Below are positions 1 to 8,303 of a DNA stretch of 47,476 bases, one piece after another. The stretch covers positions 1 to 47,476 of the forward strand of contig JAGXHU010000018.1 in the NCBI GenBank assembly GCA_024636015.1, written 5' to 3'. The notes under the pieces are model-generated. The model searched no databases and was not told the DNA's origin. It saw nothing but the letters and a program-made list of their open reading frames with translations. The translations under genes were made by a program, and so were the position numbers. Within the stretch, counting starts at the first letter, position 1; every line of letters begins with the position of its first letter. Origin of the DNA: Halothiobacillus sp. (GTDB lineage Bacteria; Pseudomonadota; Gammaproteobacteria; Halothiobacillales; Halothiobacillaceae).

Positions 1-438
1 GCCCAGCAGGGCAAGGCTTTTCGACGGCAACTGCCACCAATTGTAATTCGGTGAATCCCAGAGACGGTTCGTTGTCCGGATCAGCATGGCCAAGAATTTT
101 AGCGCGCTCCAAAGTAACAGTGGAATCGCTACCAGACTGATCTGGCCGCGGGCCGCCAGCATGCCGCCAATTGACGTCACGGCGGCGTGTTCCTGTCCAC
201 TGGTCAGCGGTATGTAATGGTTGACCCACTGCACAACCGCCTGCGTCGCCACATCACGCTCGACGAACAGCGATCCGGCGGTCACCAGCAGGATGACCAG
301 AGGCAGGAATGACAGCAGCAAGTAATAGGCAAAGGTGGCGGCGCCCTCGTTACCATCCGCTTCCACCCAGCGTGCGTAAGCGCGGCAGAGAACCCGCCAC
401 GCGGTTGACTGCTTAACTTTGAGCAATAACGTTCGCAT
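1..438 (-). CDS. YihY/BrkB-family inner-membrane protein, 3' end outside window
   Basis: This is the N-terminal 146 codons of a YihY/UPF0761 (BrkB-like) integral membrane protein; its C-terminus lies beyond base 1. The start is an ATG (complement of 436-438) preceded by AAGG. The sequence runs MRTLLLKVKQ, then a family-typical patch (EGAATFAYYLLLSFLPL) leading into the first membrane helix, and further on WSALKFLAMLIRTTNRLWD, which matches the YihY signature around a conserved tryptophan and TNRLW. The family was once called RNase BN by mistake; its molecular role is not settled. The gene is the most downstream visible member of the minus-strand stress block and follows the HPF-like gene by about 180 bases. 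Confidence 0.85.
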   Translation of the reverse strand, partial: MRTLLLKVKQSTAWRVLCRAYARWVEADGNEGAATFAYYLLLSFLPLVILLVTAGSLFVERDVATQAVVQWVNHYIPLTSGQEHAAVTSIGGMLAARGQISLVAIPLLLWSALKFLAMLIRTTNRLWDSPNYNWWQLPSKSLALLG

Positions 439-615
439 GGATTTGACCTTCTTTGTCCAACCGCCGGCCACCAAAGCAGACGGCTGGAGGCAAATGGTGT
501 CGTTGATGTTCGCCAATGCCGCTGTTTTCACATGGCGACGATTCGCTTGTGTTGCCGCTGCGAACATATCCAGTGGGCCCGCCGACGATGGCTTCGCTGT
601 TCACGTGTTCTGCCT

Positions 616-930
616 TCAACGGTCTCTCAGCCGGCCGAGTGTATGGTCGAGGGATTTCTTGAGTTTTTCAGCCGCTCCATCAATCGCCTGGCCAATCGAC
701 TCCGCCTCATCCGAAACCGCAATGGGTTGGTGACCTTCGAGGCGTGCTTCCATCAGGCAACGCTTGTCATGGCTCCCGCCCTTGTTGCTGTTCTCATCGC
801 TGAGATGCACTTCGACGCGGGTGATATGCTCCGCCAGATGGCCGAGCGTGCTTTCCACCGTCGCTTCGGCCTGTTTGGCCAGTTCTTCGCTACCTGCGAT
901 GTTGTTGTCTGTGTTGATTTGTATTTTCAT
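616..930 (-). CDS. HPF/RaiA-family ribosome hibernation protein (short form)
   Basis: This 104-residue protein matches the sigma-54-modulation/S30EA (HPF/RaiA) fold. It opens with MKIQINTDNNI, has a helix rich in E, A and K (residues about 14-33), a central beta hairpin containing TRVEVHLSDEN, then MEARLEGHQPIAV and a C-terminal helix GQAIDGAAEKLKKSLD. Family members bind the 30S subunit near the mRNA channel and tRNA sites and hold ribosomes inactive during starvation or stress. No long-form C-terminal dimerisation domain is present, and the normal housekeeping hpf or raiA genes are usually elsewhere. The ATG has AAGGAA about 11 bases upstream. Its neighbours are a secreted protein and PPK2, in keeping with an energy-stress role. 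That functional link is inferred from context. Confidence 0.82.
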   Translation of the reverse strand: MKIQINTDNNIAGSEELAKQAEATVESTLGHLAEHITRVEVHLSDENSNKGGSHDKRCLMEARLEGHQPIAVSDEAESIGQAIDGAAEKLKKSLDHTLGRLRDR

Positions 931-972
931 GATTTAGTTTTTTCCTTTCGCCTGTCTTGGGGGCAAGATCCA

Positions 973-1407
973 CTATTCCCGGTCGAAATGCACGACTTTT
1001 CCGCTCTTGAAATGCAATACCAACTGCTTGCCTTCAAAGGAAAAGGTCGCCTTTTTCCCATCCCGAATCGCCTTCGATTTAATCTTATCGCCATCCACTG
1101 AAAATGACCCTTGGAGATTTCGGACCTGCCCGACAAATGGAATATCGGACCACGCCAGGAAACTTACTTTTTTTCCCCGGCGGAAGGTGAGCCGGATCCT
1201 GACCTCGCCCATTTTTGCGTCCACGCCTTTGGCAATCCAAGTGCCGTAGAGTCGCTCGGGCGGATGGGAGGGCTTCTGGCCTTTCCCGACTTCAGACGCA
1301 TGAGCGGCCGGTTTCGTACGCTCAACCGGAGCTCCATGAGCAAGTGCTCCGCCCCATACAGCGGCTGCGGTGAAGAGGGCAATGATGACTTTGTTAAAGG
1401 TATTCAT
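973..1407 (-). CDS. Secreted beta-rich protein of unknown function
   Basis: I read a 144-residue protein starting at the ATG at 1407, because a typical signal peptide follows (MNTFNKVIIALFTAAAVWGG then ALAHGA). The frame is open further upstream, but that part overlaps the end of the PPK2 gene and looks non-coding. After a short P/K/H-rich linker the mature part is rich in beta-strand patterns (YGTWIAKGV, VRIRLTFRRGKKVSF, GSFSVDGDKIKSKAI, ATFSFEGKQLVLHF). This resembles a small lipocalin-like or DUF-type barrel, but I do not recognise the family. It is probably periplasmic. It follows PPK2 by 28 bases and precedes the HPF-like gene by 42, so the three may be co-transcribed. Confidence 0.65.
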   Translation of the reverse strand: MNTFNKVIIALFTAAAVWGGALAHGAPVERTKPAAHASEVGKGQKPSHPPERLYGTWIAKGVDAKMGEVRIRLTFRRGKKVSFLAWSDIPFVGQVRNLQGSFSVDGDKIKSKAIRDGKKATFSFEGKQLVLHFKSGKVVHFDRE

Positions 1408-1435
1408 TTTGGATTGTTCCACTTTCAGTTCCTCA

Positions 1436-2305
1436 TTACTTCGCCAGCTGCTTGCGAATGGATTCCAACTCTTTCCGGCGCTTCGCAGTAGTCTTGGGAT
1501 AGGCCATGTCGAGCTCATTGAACGCATCCAGGATGGTTTGCAAAACGATCAAACGGGCATTCTTCTTGTCATCGGCTGGAATGATGTGCCAAGGCGCGTG
1601 ATCGGTGCTTGTCGCGTTCAAGCAATCCTCATAAGCGGCCATGTAATGCGCCCAGTATTTCCTCTCGTGAAGGTCCGCGGCGCTGAACTTCCAGTTCTTG
1701 TCCGGTTCATCGAGGCGATCGAGGAATCGCTTTCTCTGCTCATCCTTCGACAAGTGAAGAAAGAACTTTATGATCCGCGTTCCGTTGCGGTGGAGATGGT
1801 TTTCCAGATCCACGATGGAGCGATAGCGCTCCTTCCAGACGGTATCCTCGTTGAGCAGTGCGTCCGGCAGTCCCTGCGTGCGCAGGATCTGCGGATGCAC
1901 GCGGACGATCAGCACTTCCTCGTAATAGGAGCGGTTGAAAATGCCGATACGGCCGCGTTCCGGCAGGGAGCGGGTGGTGCGCCACAGAAAGTCGTGCTCC
2001 AGCTCGGTAGCACTCGGGTGTTTGAAGCTGAACACCTGGCAGCCTTGCGGATTGACGCCGGACATAACGTGCCGGATGGCGCCGTCCTTTCCGGCAGCGT
2101 CCATCGCCTGAAAGATCAGCAGCAACGAATAGCGGTTGGAGGCGTAGTGAAGGCGTTGCAGTACGCTTAGCTCCTTGACGTTTCGTCGCAGGAATTTGTG
2201 GTATTTTTTCTTTGACTTGTACACCGGTTTGACCTGCGTTGGCCACTTTGCGAGGTTGACCTTGTCGCCTTCGTGTACACGGAAATCATTCGATTTGATT
2301 TTCAT
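1436..2305 (-). CDS. ppk2: PPK2-family polyphosphate:nucleotide phosphotransferase
   Basis: This is a 289-residue PPK2-type kinase, the size of a single-domain member. Walker A is [11 protein letters not shown] at residues about 65-75, followed by the family-specific block [16 protein letters not shown] from about 123, the helical lid region, and a C-terminal [14 protein letters not shown] stretch. PPK2 enzymes transfer phosphate between polyphosphate and nucleoside mono- or diphosphates in the cytoplasm and can regenerate ATP or GTP under energy shortage. Substrate class (AMP or NDP) cannot be settled by eye. The reading frame could begin two codons earlier at a GTG, but the ATG at 2305 has AGAGGG five bases upstream. 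Together with the HPF-like gene it suggests a response to low energy charge. Confidence 0.93.
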   Translation of the reverse strand: MKIKSNDFRVHEGDKVNLAKWPTQVKPVYKSKKKYHKFLRRNVKELSVLQRLHYASNRYSLLLIFQAMDAAGKDGAIRHVMSGVNPQGCQVFSFKHPSATELEHDFLWRTTRSLPERGRIGIFNRSYYEEVLIVRVHPQILRTQGLPDALLNEDTVWKERYRSIVDLENHLHRNGTRIIKFFLHLSKDEQRKRFLDRLDEPDKNWKFSAADLHERKYWAHYMAAYEDCLNATSTDHAPWHIIPADDKKNARLIVLQTILDAFNELDMAYPKTTAKRRKELESIRKQLAK

Positions 2306-2385
2306 CTTCACCCTCTCAGTCAGTCTGCTCCGCCGCCAGGCGCTGTTTATTTATCTGGCTCATCTCCCCGATTCTTCTCATGAAC

Positions 2386-3120
2386 TCACATCATCTCTTT
2401 GATCCCGAAACGGAGCAGCCACCAGTTGACGGGGTAGCTGGTGATAAAGCCGCACAGCATCGCAATCTGCATCATGAACCAGAACTCAACACTATCAACT
2501 TCAAGTCTGACGCCGAATACGTGCGGGAAATAATAGAGGTTAGCAAAGGCCATGAAGCCGTACATTCCGATCTGCCAAGCCGTTAGCGACAGCGCATCCG
2601 CTTTTAGCGCCGCCTTGACACCCGCCTTCGGCGTTAAATGACGCATCGGCACGATCGTGAAATATTGAAACGCGACACCAATCACGAAAGCGAAGATAAA
2701 GTCGAGCACCCAGACGGCAAACACCTTTTCGCTGAAAAGCCAGTGCCAACCGAACCACACGGCGATTGCGGGGAAGGCAAAGGCCAGCCACTCTGCGCAA
2801 ATATCGCCGAGTGTACAGCCGCTGCCGCAATGAAGCGTGGCCTTGCCGACCATCACGGGAAATGGCGTCGCGCTCTTGACCGAGGAGTCACGCGCTTCGG
2901 TTTTCTCGTTCATAACCGCCGCCATGGTTGCGCGCCGTCCGTAGCGGAAATAGGCCCAAACCGTCAGCACCGTTCCGAACAACGCCACGACCGGCCAGAC
3001 GACATTCATAATCCACATGTGTTGCGGATGACGCATCTCGTCAATCATGATCACCCCGGCAGAGGTGAAGCCGAGAATCAGCGCGAACAGGGAGACGAGG
3101 TGGAGCCCGTACGGAATCAT
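2386..3120 (-). CDS. DUF4396 multi-pass membrane protein
   Basis: This 244-residue protein has the DUF4396 hallmark HCGSGCTLGDICAEW at residues 97-111, a His/Cys cluster (H97, C98, C102, C108) that could bind metal. Hydrophobic segments lie at about 5-25, 36-58, 108-127, 133-155, 182-202 and 217-237, giving about six helices. A conserved NLYYFP-like stretch follows the fifth helix and the protein ends NWWLLRFGIKEMM. The family is often found beside metal or copper and stress genes, but its function is unknown. The ATG lies two bases after the stop of the small ATPase-relic reading frame, so its translation may be coupled to it. Confidence 0.85.
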   Translation of the reverse strand: MIPYGLHLVSLFALILGFTSAGVIMIDEMRHPQHMWIMNVVWPVVALFGTVLTVWAYFRYGRRATMAAVMNEKTEARDSSVKSATPFPVMVGKATLHCGSGCTLGDICAEWLAFAFPAIAVWFGWHWLFSEKVFAVWVLDFIFAFVIGVAFQYFTIVPMRHLTPKAGVKAALKADALSLTAWQIGMYGFMAFANLYYFPHVFGVRLEVDSVEFWFMMQIAMLCGFITSYPVNWWLLRFGIKEMM

Positions 3121-3122
3121 GA

Positions 3123-3296
3123 TTACGCCCCCGCCAACGCGTCAACGGATGGAATGTCTTTGCAACCCGGGTCCTCGTCGCGTTGATGAGCGCGCTTGAC
3201 GAGTTGCGGTGTCAAATCGGTCGGTATCCTGGCATTGGGCTTACCCTCGATCTTCGCATCGGGAGCCTTGGGTTGTTCGGTATCGGGTTCTAACAT
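3123..3296 (-). pseudogene. Remnant of a second proton P-type ATPase gene (N-terminus joined to C-terminal tail)
   Basis: This 57-codon frame starts MLEPDTEQPKAP, almost the same as the start of the proton ATPase at 5054-8137 (MAPDTDQPKAP). After about 25 residues it jumps to PTDLTPQLVKR, which is the beginning of that ATPase's last DUF2934 repeat, and then degenerates (AHQRDEDPGCKD compared with VHQLYEDLGRKD). The DNA agrees: 3259-3324 matches 8103-8168 at about 79%, including the ribosome binding site and leader, and 3193-3225 matches 5157-5189 with one mismatch. The whole catalytic part, about 950 codons, is missing. It keeps AGGAG seven bases before its ATG and could still be translated into a short peptide coupled to the DUF4396 gene. 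Confidence 0.8.
3193..3225. repeat. Direct repeat of the proton-ATPase C-terminal coding end (partner 5157-5189)
   Basis: These 33 bases match 5157-5189 with one mismatch by eye. In both places they encode the PTDLTPQLVKR start of a DUF2934 repeat on the minus strand. The near-identity here against about 79% at the other end of the relic suggests different ages or unequal constraint. Confidence 0.8.
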
Positions 3297-3324
3297 GATT
3301 GCGCTCCTGTCTTTGCTATGCCGC
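3259..3324. repeat. Direct repeat of the proton-ATPase gene start and leader (partner 8103-8168)
   Basis: These 66 bases align without gaps to 8103-8168 with 14 mismatches by eye. The match covers the first codons, the AGGAG ribosome binding site and about 20 bases of leader of both the relic and the intact proton-ATPase gene. The leader part (CTCCTGTCTTTGC then ATGCCGC) is almost identical. Confidence 0.8.
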
Positions 3325-3410
3325 TGATTTTTTCAGCTACGGACTGATTCTCGGCATGCTCATGTCCCTGGTAACACGGTGTTTAGTTCATCTTGCTCTC
3401 GCCCGATCCA

Positions 3411-3527
3411 CTACTTTTCGTCCCAAAAACCAGCACCTCGGTACCAGATGCAAAAGCCGGCAACGCCGCACCAAAACCTGGGGCGACCCTGCATGTTCTC
3501 GCGATCGTCTTTGTCTGGCGGGGGCAT
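3411..3527 (-). CDS. Possible 38-residue peptide downstream of gadB
   Basis: This short minus-strand frame lies 39 bases after the gadB stop. It would encode a charged start (MPPPDKDDRENMQ) followed by a tryptophan-, glycine- and aromatic-rich end (FWCGVAGFCIWYRGAGFW). The second half could be one membrane-associated segment. There is no clear ribosome binding site, only GGGC before the ATG. I do not recognise it. It may be a chance frame, and it is listed because the amphipathic split looks less random than the other frames in this gap. Confidence 0.22.
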   Translation of the reverse strand: MPPPDKDDRENMQGRPRFWCGVAGFCIWYRGAGFWDEK

Positions 3528-3566
3528 TTGCCCGGATTGGGTGGCGCGCCGAACCGGATCTTCGAA

Positions 3567-4958
3567 TCAGTGCTTGAACTGCGGCGCCGGTGCCATCGGG
3601 TTTGGCGGTGGCTGCGCTTGGAGATCCGCTACGGTCCTTTCGAGATCGGTTAGCAGCATGCCGGCCATGTCGCGCGAGAAACCCTCGCGCACGACAATAC
3701 GGAGCACGGCGATGTCCTGTGCGTTGGCGGGCATCGTGTAGGCGGGCACCTGCCAGCCGCGTTCGCGCAGCCGATTCGAGATGTCAAAGACCGAATACTT
3801 GGTACCGTCCTTCAGCGCGAAGGCGAATACCGGCATGGCGGAACCATCGCTCAATAATTCGAACGGACCCATCGCTGCGATCTTGCCCGAGAGCCACGTC
3901 GCATTTTCTCGAAGCGCCTGCATGATGCGCGTATAGCCGCTGCGACCGAGGCGCAGGAAGTTGTAGTACTGGCCCACGATCTGATTGCCGGGGCGCGAGA
4001 AGTTGAGCGTGAACGTCGGCATGTCACCGCCGAGATAGTTCACGTGGAAGACCAGGTCTTCCGGCAGTTCCTCCTTGTCGCGCCAGACTATCCAGCCGAT
4101 GCCCGGATATACCAGGCCGTACTTGTGTCCCGAGGTGTTGATGGATTTCACCTGCGGCAGACGGAAATCCCAGCACAGGTCGGGTTCGAGGAACGGTGCG
4201 ACGAAGCCGCCGCTCGCGGCGTCCACGTGCAAGGGGACGTCGAAGCCGGTCTTCTCGTTGTGCGCCACAACGGCGTCGTGTATTTCCTGGATGGGCTCGA
4301 ATTCGCCGGTGAAGGTGGTGCCGAGAATGGCCACGGCACCGATTGTGTTTTCGTCCACGCACGCGATCACGTCTTCGGGGCGAATCACGTAGCAGCCATG
4401 CTCGATCGGGATGTAGCGCGGCTCGACCTCCCAGTAGCGGCAGAATTTTTCCCACACGACCTGCACGTTGGAACCCATGACGAGGTTAGGTTTGTCGGCG
4501 GGCTTTCCCGCCGCCTTGCGCCGCGCGCGCCAGCGCCACTTCATCGCCATGCCTGCGAGCATTATTGCCTCGCTGGAACCAATCGTTGACGCCCCGACCG
4601 CATCCTCGTGTTCGGGCGAGTTGAACAGGCGCGCCACCATGTTGATGCAGCGCTCCTCGATCGCAGCCGTCTGAGGATATTCGTCCTTGTCGATCATGTT
4701 CTTGTCGAAGGTCTCCGCCATCAACTTTTCCGCTTCTGGCTCCATCCAGGTGGTGACGAAGGTCGCGAGATTGAGACGCGCGTTACCGTCGAGCATGAGT
4801 TCGTCATGGATGAGCCGGTACGCGACATCCGGAGCCATTTCCCCTTCGGGCAGCGCGTATTTGGGTACGGGCGCGGTGGCGCTCCGTCCGGCGTAGGCGG
4901 GGGTGAGCATCGCTTTTTCTTCAGCGAGTTCGGCGAGTTTGACTTTTCGGGTAAGCAT
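3567..4958 (-). CDS. gadB: Glutamate decarboxylase
   Basis: This 463-residue PLP enzyme converts glutamate to 4-aminobutyrate and CO2, using up a cytoplasmic proton; in E. coli it is the core of glutamate-dependent acid resistance. The PLP-binding lysine is K279 in INTSGHKYG, matching K276 of E. coli GadB. The substrate-site block GASTIGSSEAIML is at 122-134 and HVDAASGGF at 244-252. The C-terminus ends in PQFKH, like the FKH(T) tail of E. coli GadB, whose histidine plugs the active site at neutral pH, so pH-gated activity is likely (inference). The ATG has AAGGA seven bases upstream. No glutamate/GABA antiporter gene (gadC) is in the window. The proton ATPase gene lies just upstream on the same strand. 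Confidence 0.95.
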   Translation of the reverse strand: MLTRKVKLAELAEEKAMLTPAYAGRSATAPVPKYALPEGEMAPDVAYRLIHDELMLDGNARLNLATFVTTWMEPEAEKLMAETFDKNMIDKDEYPQTAAIEERCINMVARLFNSPEHEDAVGASTIGSSEAIMLAGMAMKWRWRARRKAAGKPADKPNLVMGSNVQVVWEKFCRYWEVEPRYIPIEHGCYVIRPEDVIACVDENTIGAVAILGTTFTGEFEPIQEIHDAVVAHNEKTGFDVPLHVDAASGGFVAPFLEPDLCWDFRLPQVKSINTSGHKYGLVYPGIGWIVWRDKEELPEDLVFHVNYLGGDMPTFTLNFSRPGNQIVGQYYNFLRLGRSGYTRIMQALRENATWLSGKIAAMGPFELLSDGSAMPVFAFALKDGTKYSVFDISNRLRERGWQVPAYTMPANAQDIAVLRIVVREGFSRDMAGMLLTDLERTVADLQAQPPPNPMAPAPQFKH

Positions 4959-5053
4959 GGGTCAATCCTTGCTCTGGTAGGTGTACATTGTGGCCAAGCT
5001 GGCCGGCGCCCGCAAATCAGCGCACTCGGGCATCTGGTCGAGTCCGCGTCTGC

Positions 5054-8000
5054 TTATTTATCGGGTTCATCTTTACGCCGCTCATGCGCCGCCCTCTCCC
5101 ATTCTTCAACGGCTTGCACGTCCTTGCGCCCCAAGTCCTCATAGAGTTGATGGACTCGCTTGACGAGTTGCGGCGTCAAATCGGTCGGTGCCTTGGCCTT
5201 GTCTTCCGGCTTGTCTTCCGGTTTGTCTTCCGGTTTGTCTTCCGGTTTGTCTTCCGGTTTGGGCTCGGTTTTGTCCTCGGACTTGGCCACTGCCTTGGCT
5301 TCAGGCTCGACCTTGACATCAGCTTTCCGAATCTCCCGCTCTGCCTTCTCCCAATCCTGAGCTGATTGACCGTCCCGTCGACCCTGCTCCTCATAGAGTT
5401 CATACGCCCGTGTGGCGATCTGCGGTGTCAGATCAGACGTTGTTTTGGCGTCGGCTTCAGGTTTTGGCTCAACTGCGGGTTTGGGTTCAGCATTGGCGTC
5501 CGACTTCTGCTCAACCTTTGCTTCCGGTTTAGGGTCAGGAGCTTTGGTTTCAGGTTTGGCATCAGATTTGGATTCGGGCTTAACTCCGAGTTTGGCATCG
5601 GCCTTCGTGTCAGGCCTGCTCCTGTCTTTTGCTTCCGGCTCGTCCTCGACTTTGGAACTAGATTTGACTGGATCAAGAATCCGATAGGCGAGCAGTTTCA
5701 CGGGGTCGGTCACGAAGAACCACAGCAGCGCATAACCCCACACGAACCCGGCCCATTTCCAGCCCAGCGGTGTCATGAACAGCCCGTACACCGCGATCAA
5801 CGTGGCCACGGTTTGTGTACCGAGTACCGCCATCCATAAAATCCGCGCCGGGCGTATCGACCAGAATGGGCCGCGCGTGCGCGTCTGGAAAATCGTCAGA
5901 TGTCCGGCTACCGACAGCATCAGATACATCATTGTCTGGAGATGCGGGTGGTCGAGGTGATAGACCCGATCACCCAGGAAAAACAGGCCAAACGCGGCGA
6001 TGGGGCCGACAAGACCCAGCACCGTGGCAACCCCCAGCACCATGCGAATGTTCCAGGCCTCGGGCTGGTCCTTGTAGTGCACGTTGTCATAGGCAATGGA
6101 CAGGATGGCACCATCATTGAGCAAGGCGAGCATCACGATCATGACCGCCGTCACCGGATAGAAGTTGAAGATCAGGATAGAGAGCGTCATGAACAACAGC
6201 ACGCGCAGCGTTTCGGCGATGCGGTAGATCGCATAGCTGTTCATGCGCTGGAAAATCTTCCGGCTCTCCTTGATCGCGTCAATGATCACCGACAGGCCCG
6301 GCGTCATCAGCACGATGGCCGCTGCCGCGCGTGCCGCGTCCGTCGCGTCCGACACGGCGATGCCGCAGTCGGCCTTCTTCAGCGCGGGGGCATCGTTCAC
6401 CCCGTCGCCGGTCATACCGACGATGTGGCCGCGTTTTTGCAGGACATCCACGATGTGGAACTTGTGTTCGGGAAACACCTGGGCGAAGCCGTCGGCATTC
6501 TCGATGGACTCGGCCACCTCCGTGGTCTCCTCCTTTTTCGCGTCGCCGAGGCTGGAGGCATCGAGGATATTGGCGCCCATGTCCAGCTTTTTGGCGGTCT
6601 CCTTGGCGATGGCCAGTGCATCGCCCGTCACCATCTTGATTTTCACACCCATTGCCAGCGCAGTCGCGATGGTTTCCTTGGCATCTTCGCGTGGCGGGTC
6701 GAACAAAGGCAACACGCCAACAAGCATCCACTTGCCTTCTTCATCTGCCCGGGCGACGCCGAGTGACCGAAAGCCGCTCGCCGCAAAGTCGTTGACCGCC
6801 TTGTCGACGGCGGACTTGATTTCATCGGCATTGGCCGCCAGCGCCAGGATCACCTGCGGCGCGCCCTTGGTCACCTTGAATTGCTTTCCGTCCGCGCCTT
6901 TGACGGTCGCTTCGGTGCGCTTGTGCACCGGATCGAACGGCTGGAAATGCACCACCTCATAGGCCTTTAACGCATCCTTGTCTTTCAGGCCGCCCAGCAC
7001 GGCCAGGTCGATGGTGTCCTTGTCGTCCGCGCGCGACGCCAATGCGGCGTCGAGGATGACCTGCTCTGCAGAGACATTGTCCACGCTGAACGGATCGCCC
7101 AGCGTGAGCTTGTTCTGGGTCAGCGTGCCTGTCTTGTCCGCGCACAATATATCCACGCCGGCCAGTTCCTCAATGGCAACCAGGCGGCTGACGATCGCCT
7201 CCTTCCTGGCGAGCAGACGCGCGCCGACCGCCATCGTGACCGACAGCACCGTGGGCATCGCCACCGGAATCGCTGCAACGGTCAGCACCAGGGCGAACTG
7301 CAAGGTGGTGAGAATCGGGTCGCCGCGGAAAATCGCGACGGCAATGATTGTAGACACCAGCGCCACGGCGAGCATGATTAGGTAGTTGCCGATCTTCAAC
7401 ACCGCCTTTTGAAAATGGCTGACGGTGTGCGCGTCCTGCACGAGTTCTGCGGTCTTGCCGAAGTAGGTGTTCGCACCCGTGGCATACACCAGCGCGCTGC
7501 TCTCACCCCGGCGGATAATCGAACCGGAAAACACCGCGTCACCCGGCTTGCGTGAGGCGGGCAACGACTCTCCGGTCAGCGCGGACTGATCGACCGATAT
7601 GGGATCGCCGTCCAGCAAGCGCACATCCGCTGGCACAATGTCGCCCAGGCGCATGCGAATAATATCGCCCGGTACCAGCTCGCGCGCTGCAGGGTTTACC
7701 CACTTCCCATCGCGTAACACCCGGGCCTTGATGGCCAGCTGGGCTTTCAATGAGGCGATGGCATTGCCTGCCTGATGCTCTTCCCAGAACCCGACCACGG
7801 CATTCGCCAAAAGCAATAAGAGAATAATGCCAAAATCTGGCCAATGCCGGGCTACCGCTGAAAGGATCACGGCCGCTTCGATCATCCACGGGATGGGGCC
7901 CCAGAAATAAGTGAGGAATTTCAGGAACGGATTGGTCTTTTTCTCTTCAATCTCGTTCGGCCCGTATTGGGCCAGCCGTATCTGCGCCTCCGCTTGCGTG

Positions 8001-8137
8001 AGGCCATCCGGTGATGACCCCAGATTTTTTTCAACTTCCGCCAGGGGCAGCGATTTTAAATCGTCCGTCCCCTCTGGCTTGGCCTTCGTGTCGGGCGTCG
8101 ATTCGGGCGCCTTGGGTTGGTCGGTATCGGGGGCCAT
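5054..8137 (-). CDS. P3A-type proton-pumping P-type ATPase with DUF2934 tail
   Basis: This 1027-residue protein resembles plasma-membrane proton-efflux ATPases of plants and fungi (P3A). It shows the actuator motif TGES at 188-191, the membrane motif AAIPVAMPTVLSVTMAVGA near 288-306, the phosphorylation motif DKTGT with D334, and MTGDGVNDAPALKKAD in the hinge. It would export protons from the cytoplasm using ATP. The usual family length is about 800-900. Here a tail of about 200 residues (826-1027) rich in K, E, P and D follows the last helix and carries two DUF2934-like repeats (about 901-941 and 985-1025, with AYELYEEQGRRDG and VHQLYEDLGRKDV) around a run of EDKP units. The ATG has AGGAG ten bases upstream. 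Confidence 0.93.
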   Translation of the reverse strand: MAPDTDQPKAPESTPDTKAKPEGTDDLKSLPLAEVEKNLGSSPDGLTQAEAQIRLAQYGPNEIEEKKTNPFLKFLTYFWGPIPWMIEAAVILSAVARHWPDFGIILLLLLANAVVGFWEEHQAGNAIASLKAQLAIKARVLRDGKWVNPAARELVPGDIIRMRLGDIVPADVRLLDGDPISVDQSALTGESLPASRKPGDAVFSGSIIRRGESSALVYATGANTYFGKTAELVQDAHTVSHFQKAVLKIGNYLIMLAVALVSTIIAVAIFRGDPILTTLQFALVLTVAAIPVAMPTVLSVTMAVGARLLARKEAIVSRLVAIEELAGVDILCADKTGTLTQNKLTLGDPFSVDNVSAEQVILDAALASRADDKDTIDLAVLGGLKDKDALKAYEVVHFQPFDPVHKRTEATVKGADGKQFKVTKGAPQVILALAANADEIKSAVDKAVNDFAASGFRSLGVARADEEGKWMLVGVLPLFDPPREDAKETIATALAMGVKIKMVTGDALAIAKETAKKLDMGANILDASSLGDAKKEETTEVAESIENADGFAQVFPEHKFHIVDVLQKRGHIVGMTGDGVNDAPALKKADCGIAVSDATDAARAAAAIVLMTPGLSVIIDAIKESRKIFQRMNSYAIYRIAETLRVLLFMTLSILIFNFYPVTAVMIVMLALLNDGAILSIAYDNVHYKDQPEAWNIRMVLGVATVLGLVGPIAAFGLFFLGDRVYHLDHPHLQTMMYLMLSVAGHLTIFQTRTRGPFWSIRPARILWMAVLGTQTVATLIAVYGLFMTPLGWKWAGFVWGYALLWFFVTDPVKLLAYRILDPVKSSSKVEDEPEAKDRSRPDTKADAKLGVKPESKSDAKPETKAPDPKPEAKVEQKSDANAEPKPAVEPKPEADAKTTSDLTPQIATRAYELYEEQGRRDGQSAQDWEKAEREIRKADVKVEPEAKAVAKSEDKTEPKPEDKPEDKPEDKPEDKPEDKAKAPTDLTPQLVKRVHQLYEDLGRKDVQAVEEWERAAHERRKDEPDK
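5199..5258. repeat. 12-bp tandem repeat, five copies, in the ATPase tail
   Basis: The unit TTGTCTTCCGGT (plus strand) occurs five times in a row, with only the first copy differing in its last base, followed by a degenerate sixth. On the coding strand it encodes EDKP repeats in the linker between the two DUF2934-like repeats. Copy number is likely to vary between strains by slippage without breaking the frame. Confidence 0.95.
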
Positions 8138-8303
8138 AATGGAAATTCTCCTGTCTTTGCGATGCCGCCAGCATGTAGAAAATCGCGTTATAAATTCCCC
8201 AAAAACACAAGGTTGGGCTCATATCGCCCTCTCCGCCGTGTGATTGAATACGACGGGGTATTGCACTGGCCGCCAACCAATGGCTGAAAATGGACCTAAC
8301 GAT

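Noticed and set aside
413..619. 68-codon minus-strand frame overlapping the HPF-like gene end and the YihY start
   Set aside because: It needs a TTG start, overlaps both neighbours and has low-information composition with no recognisable motif.
5199..5258. Short regular repeats considered as a CRISPR array
   Set aside because: The 12-base units are contiguous, have no spacers and are in frame within a coding region.
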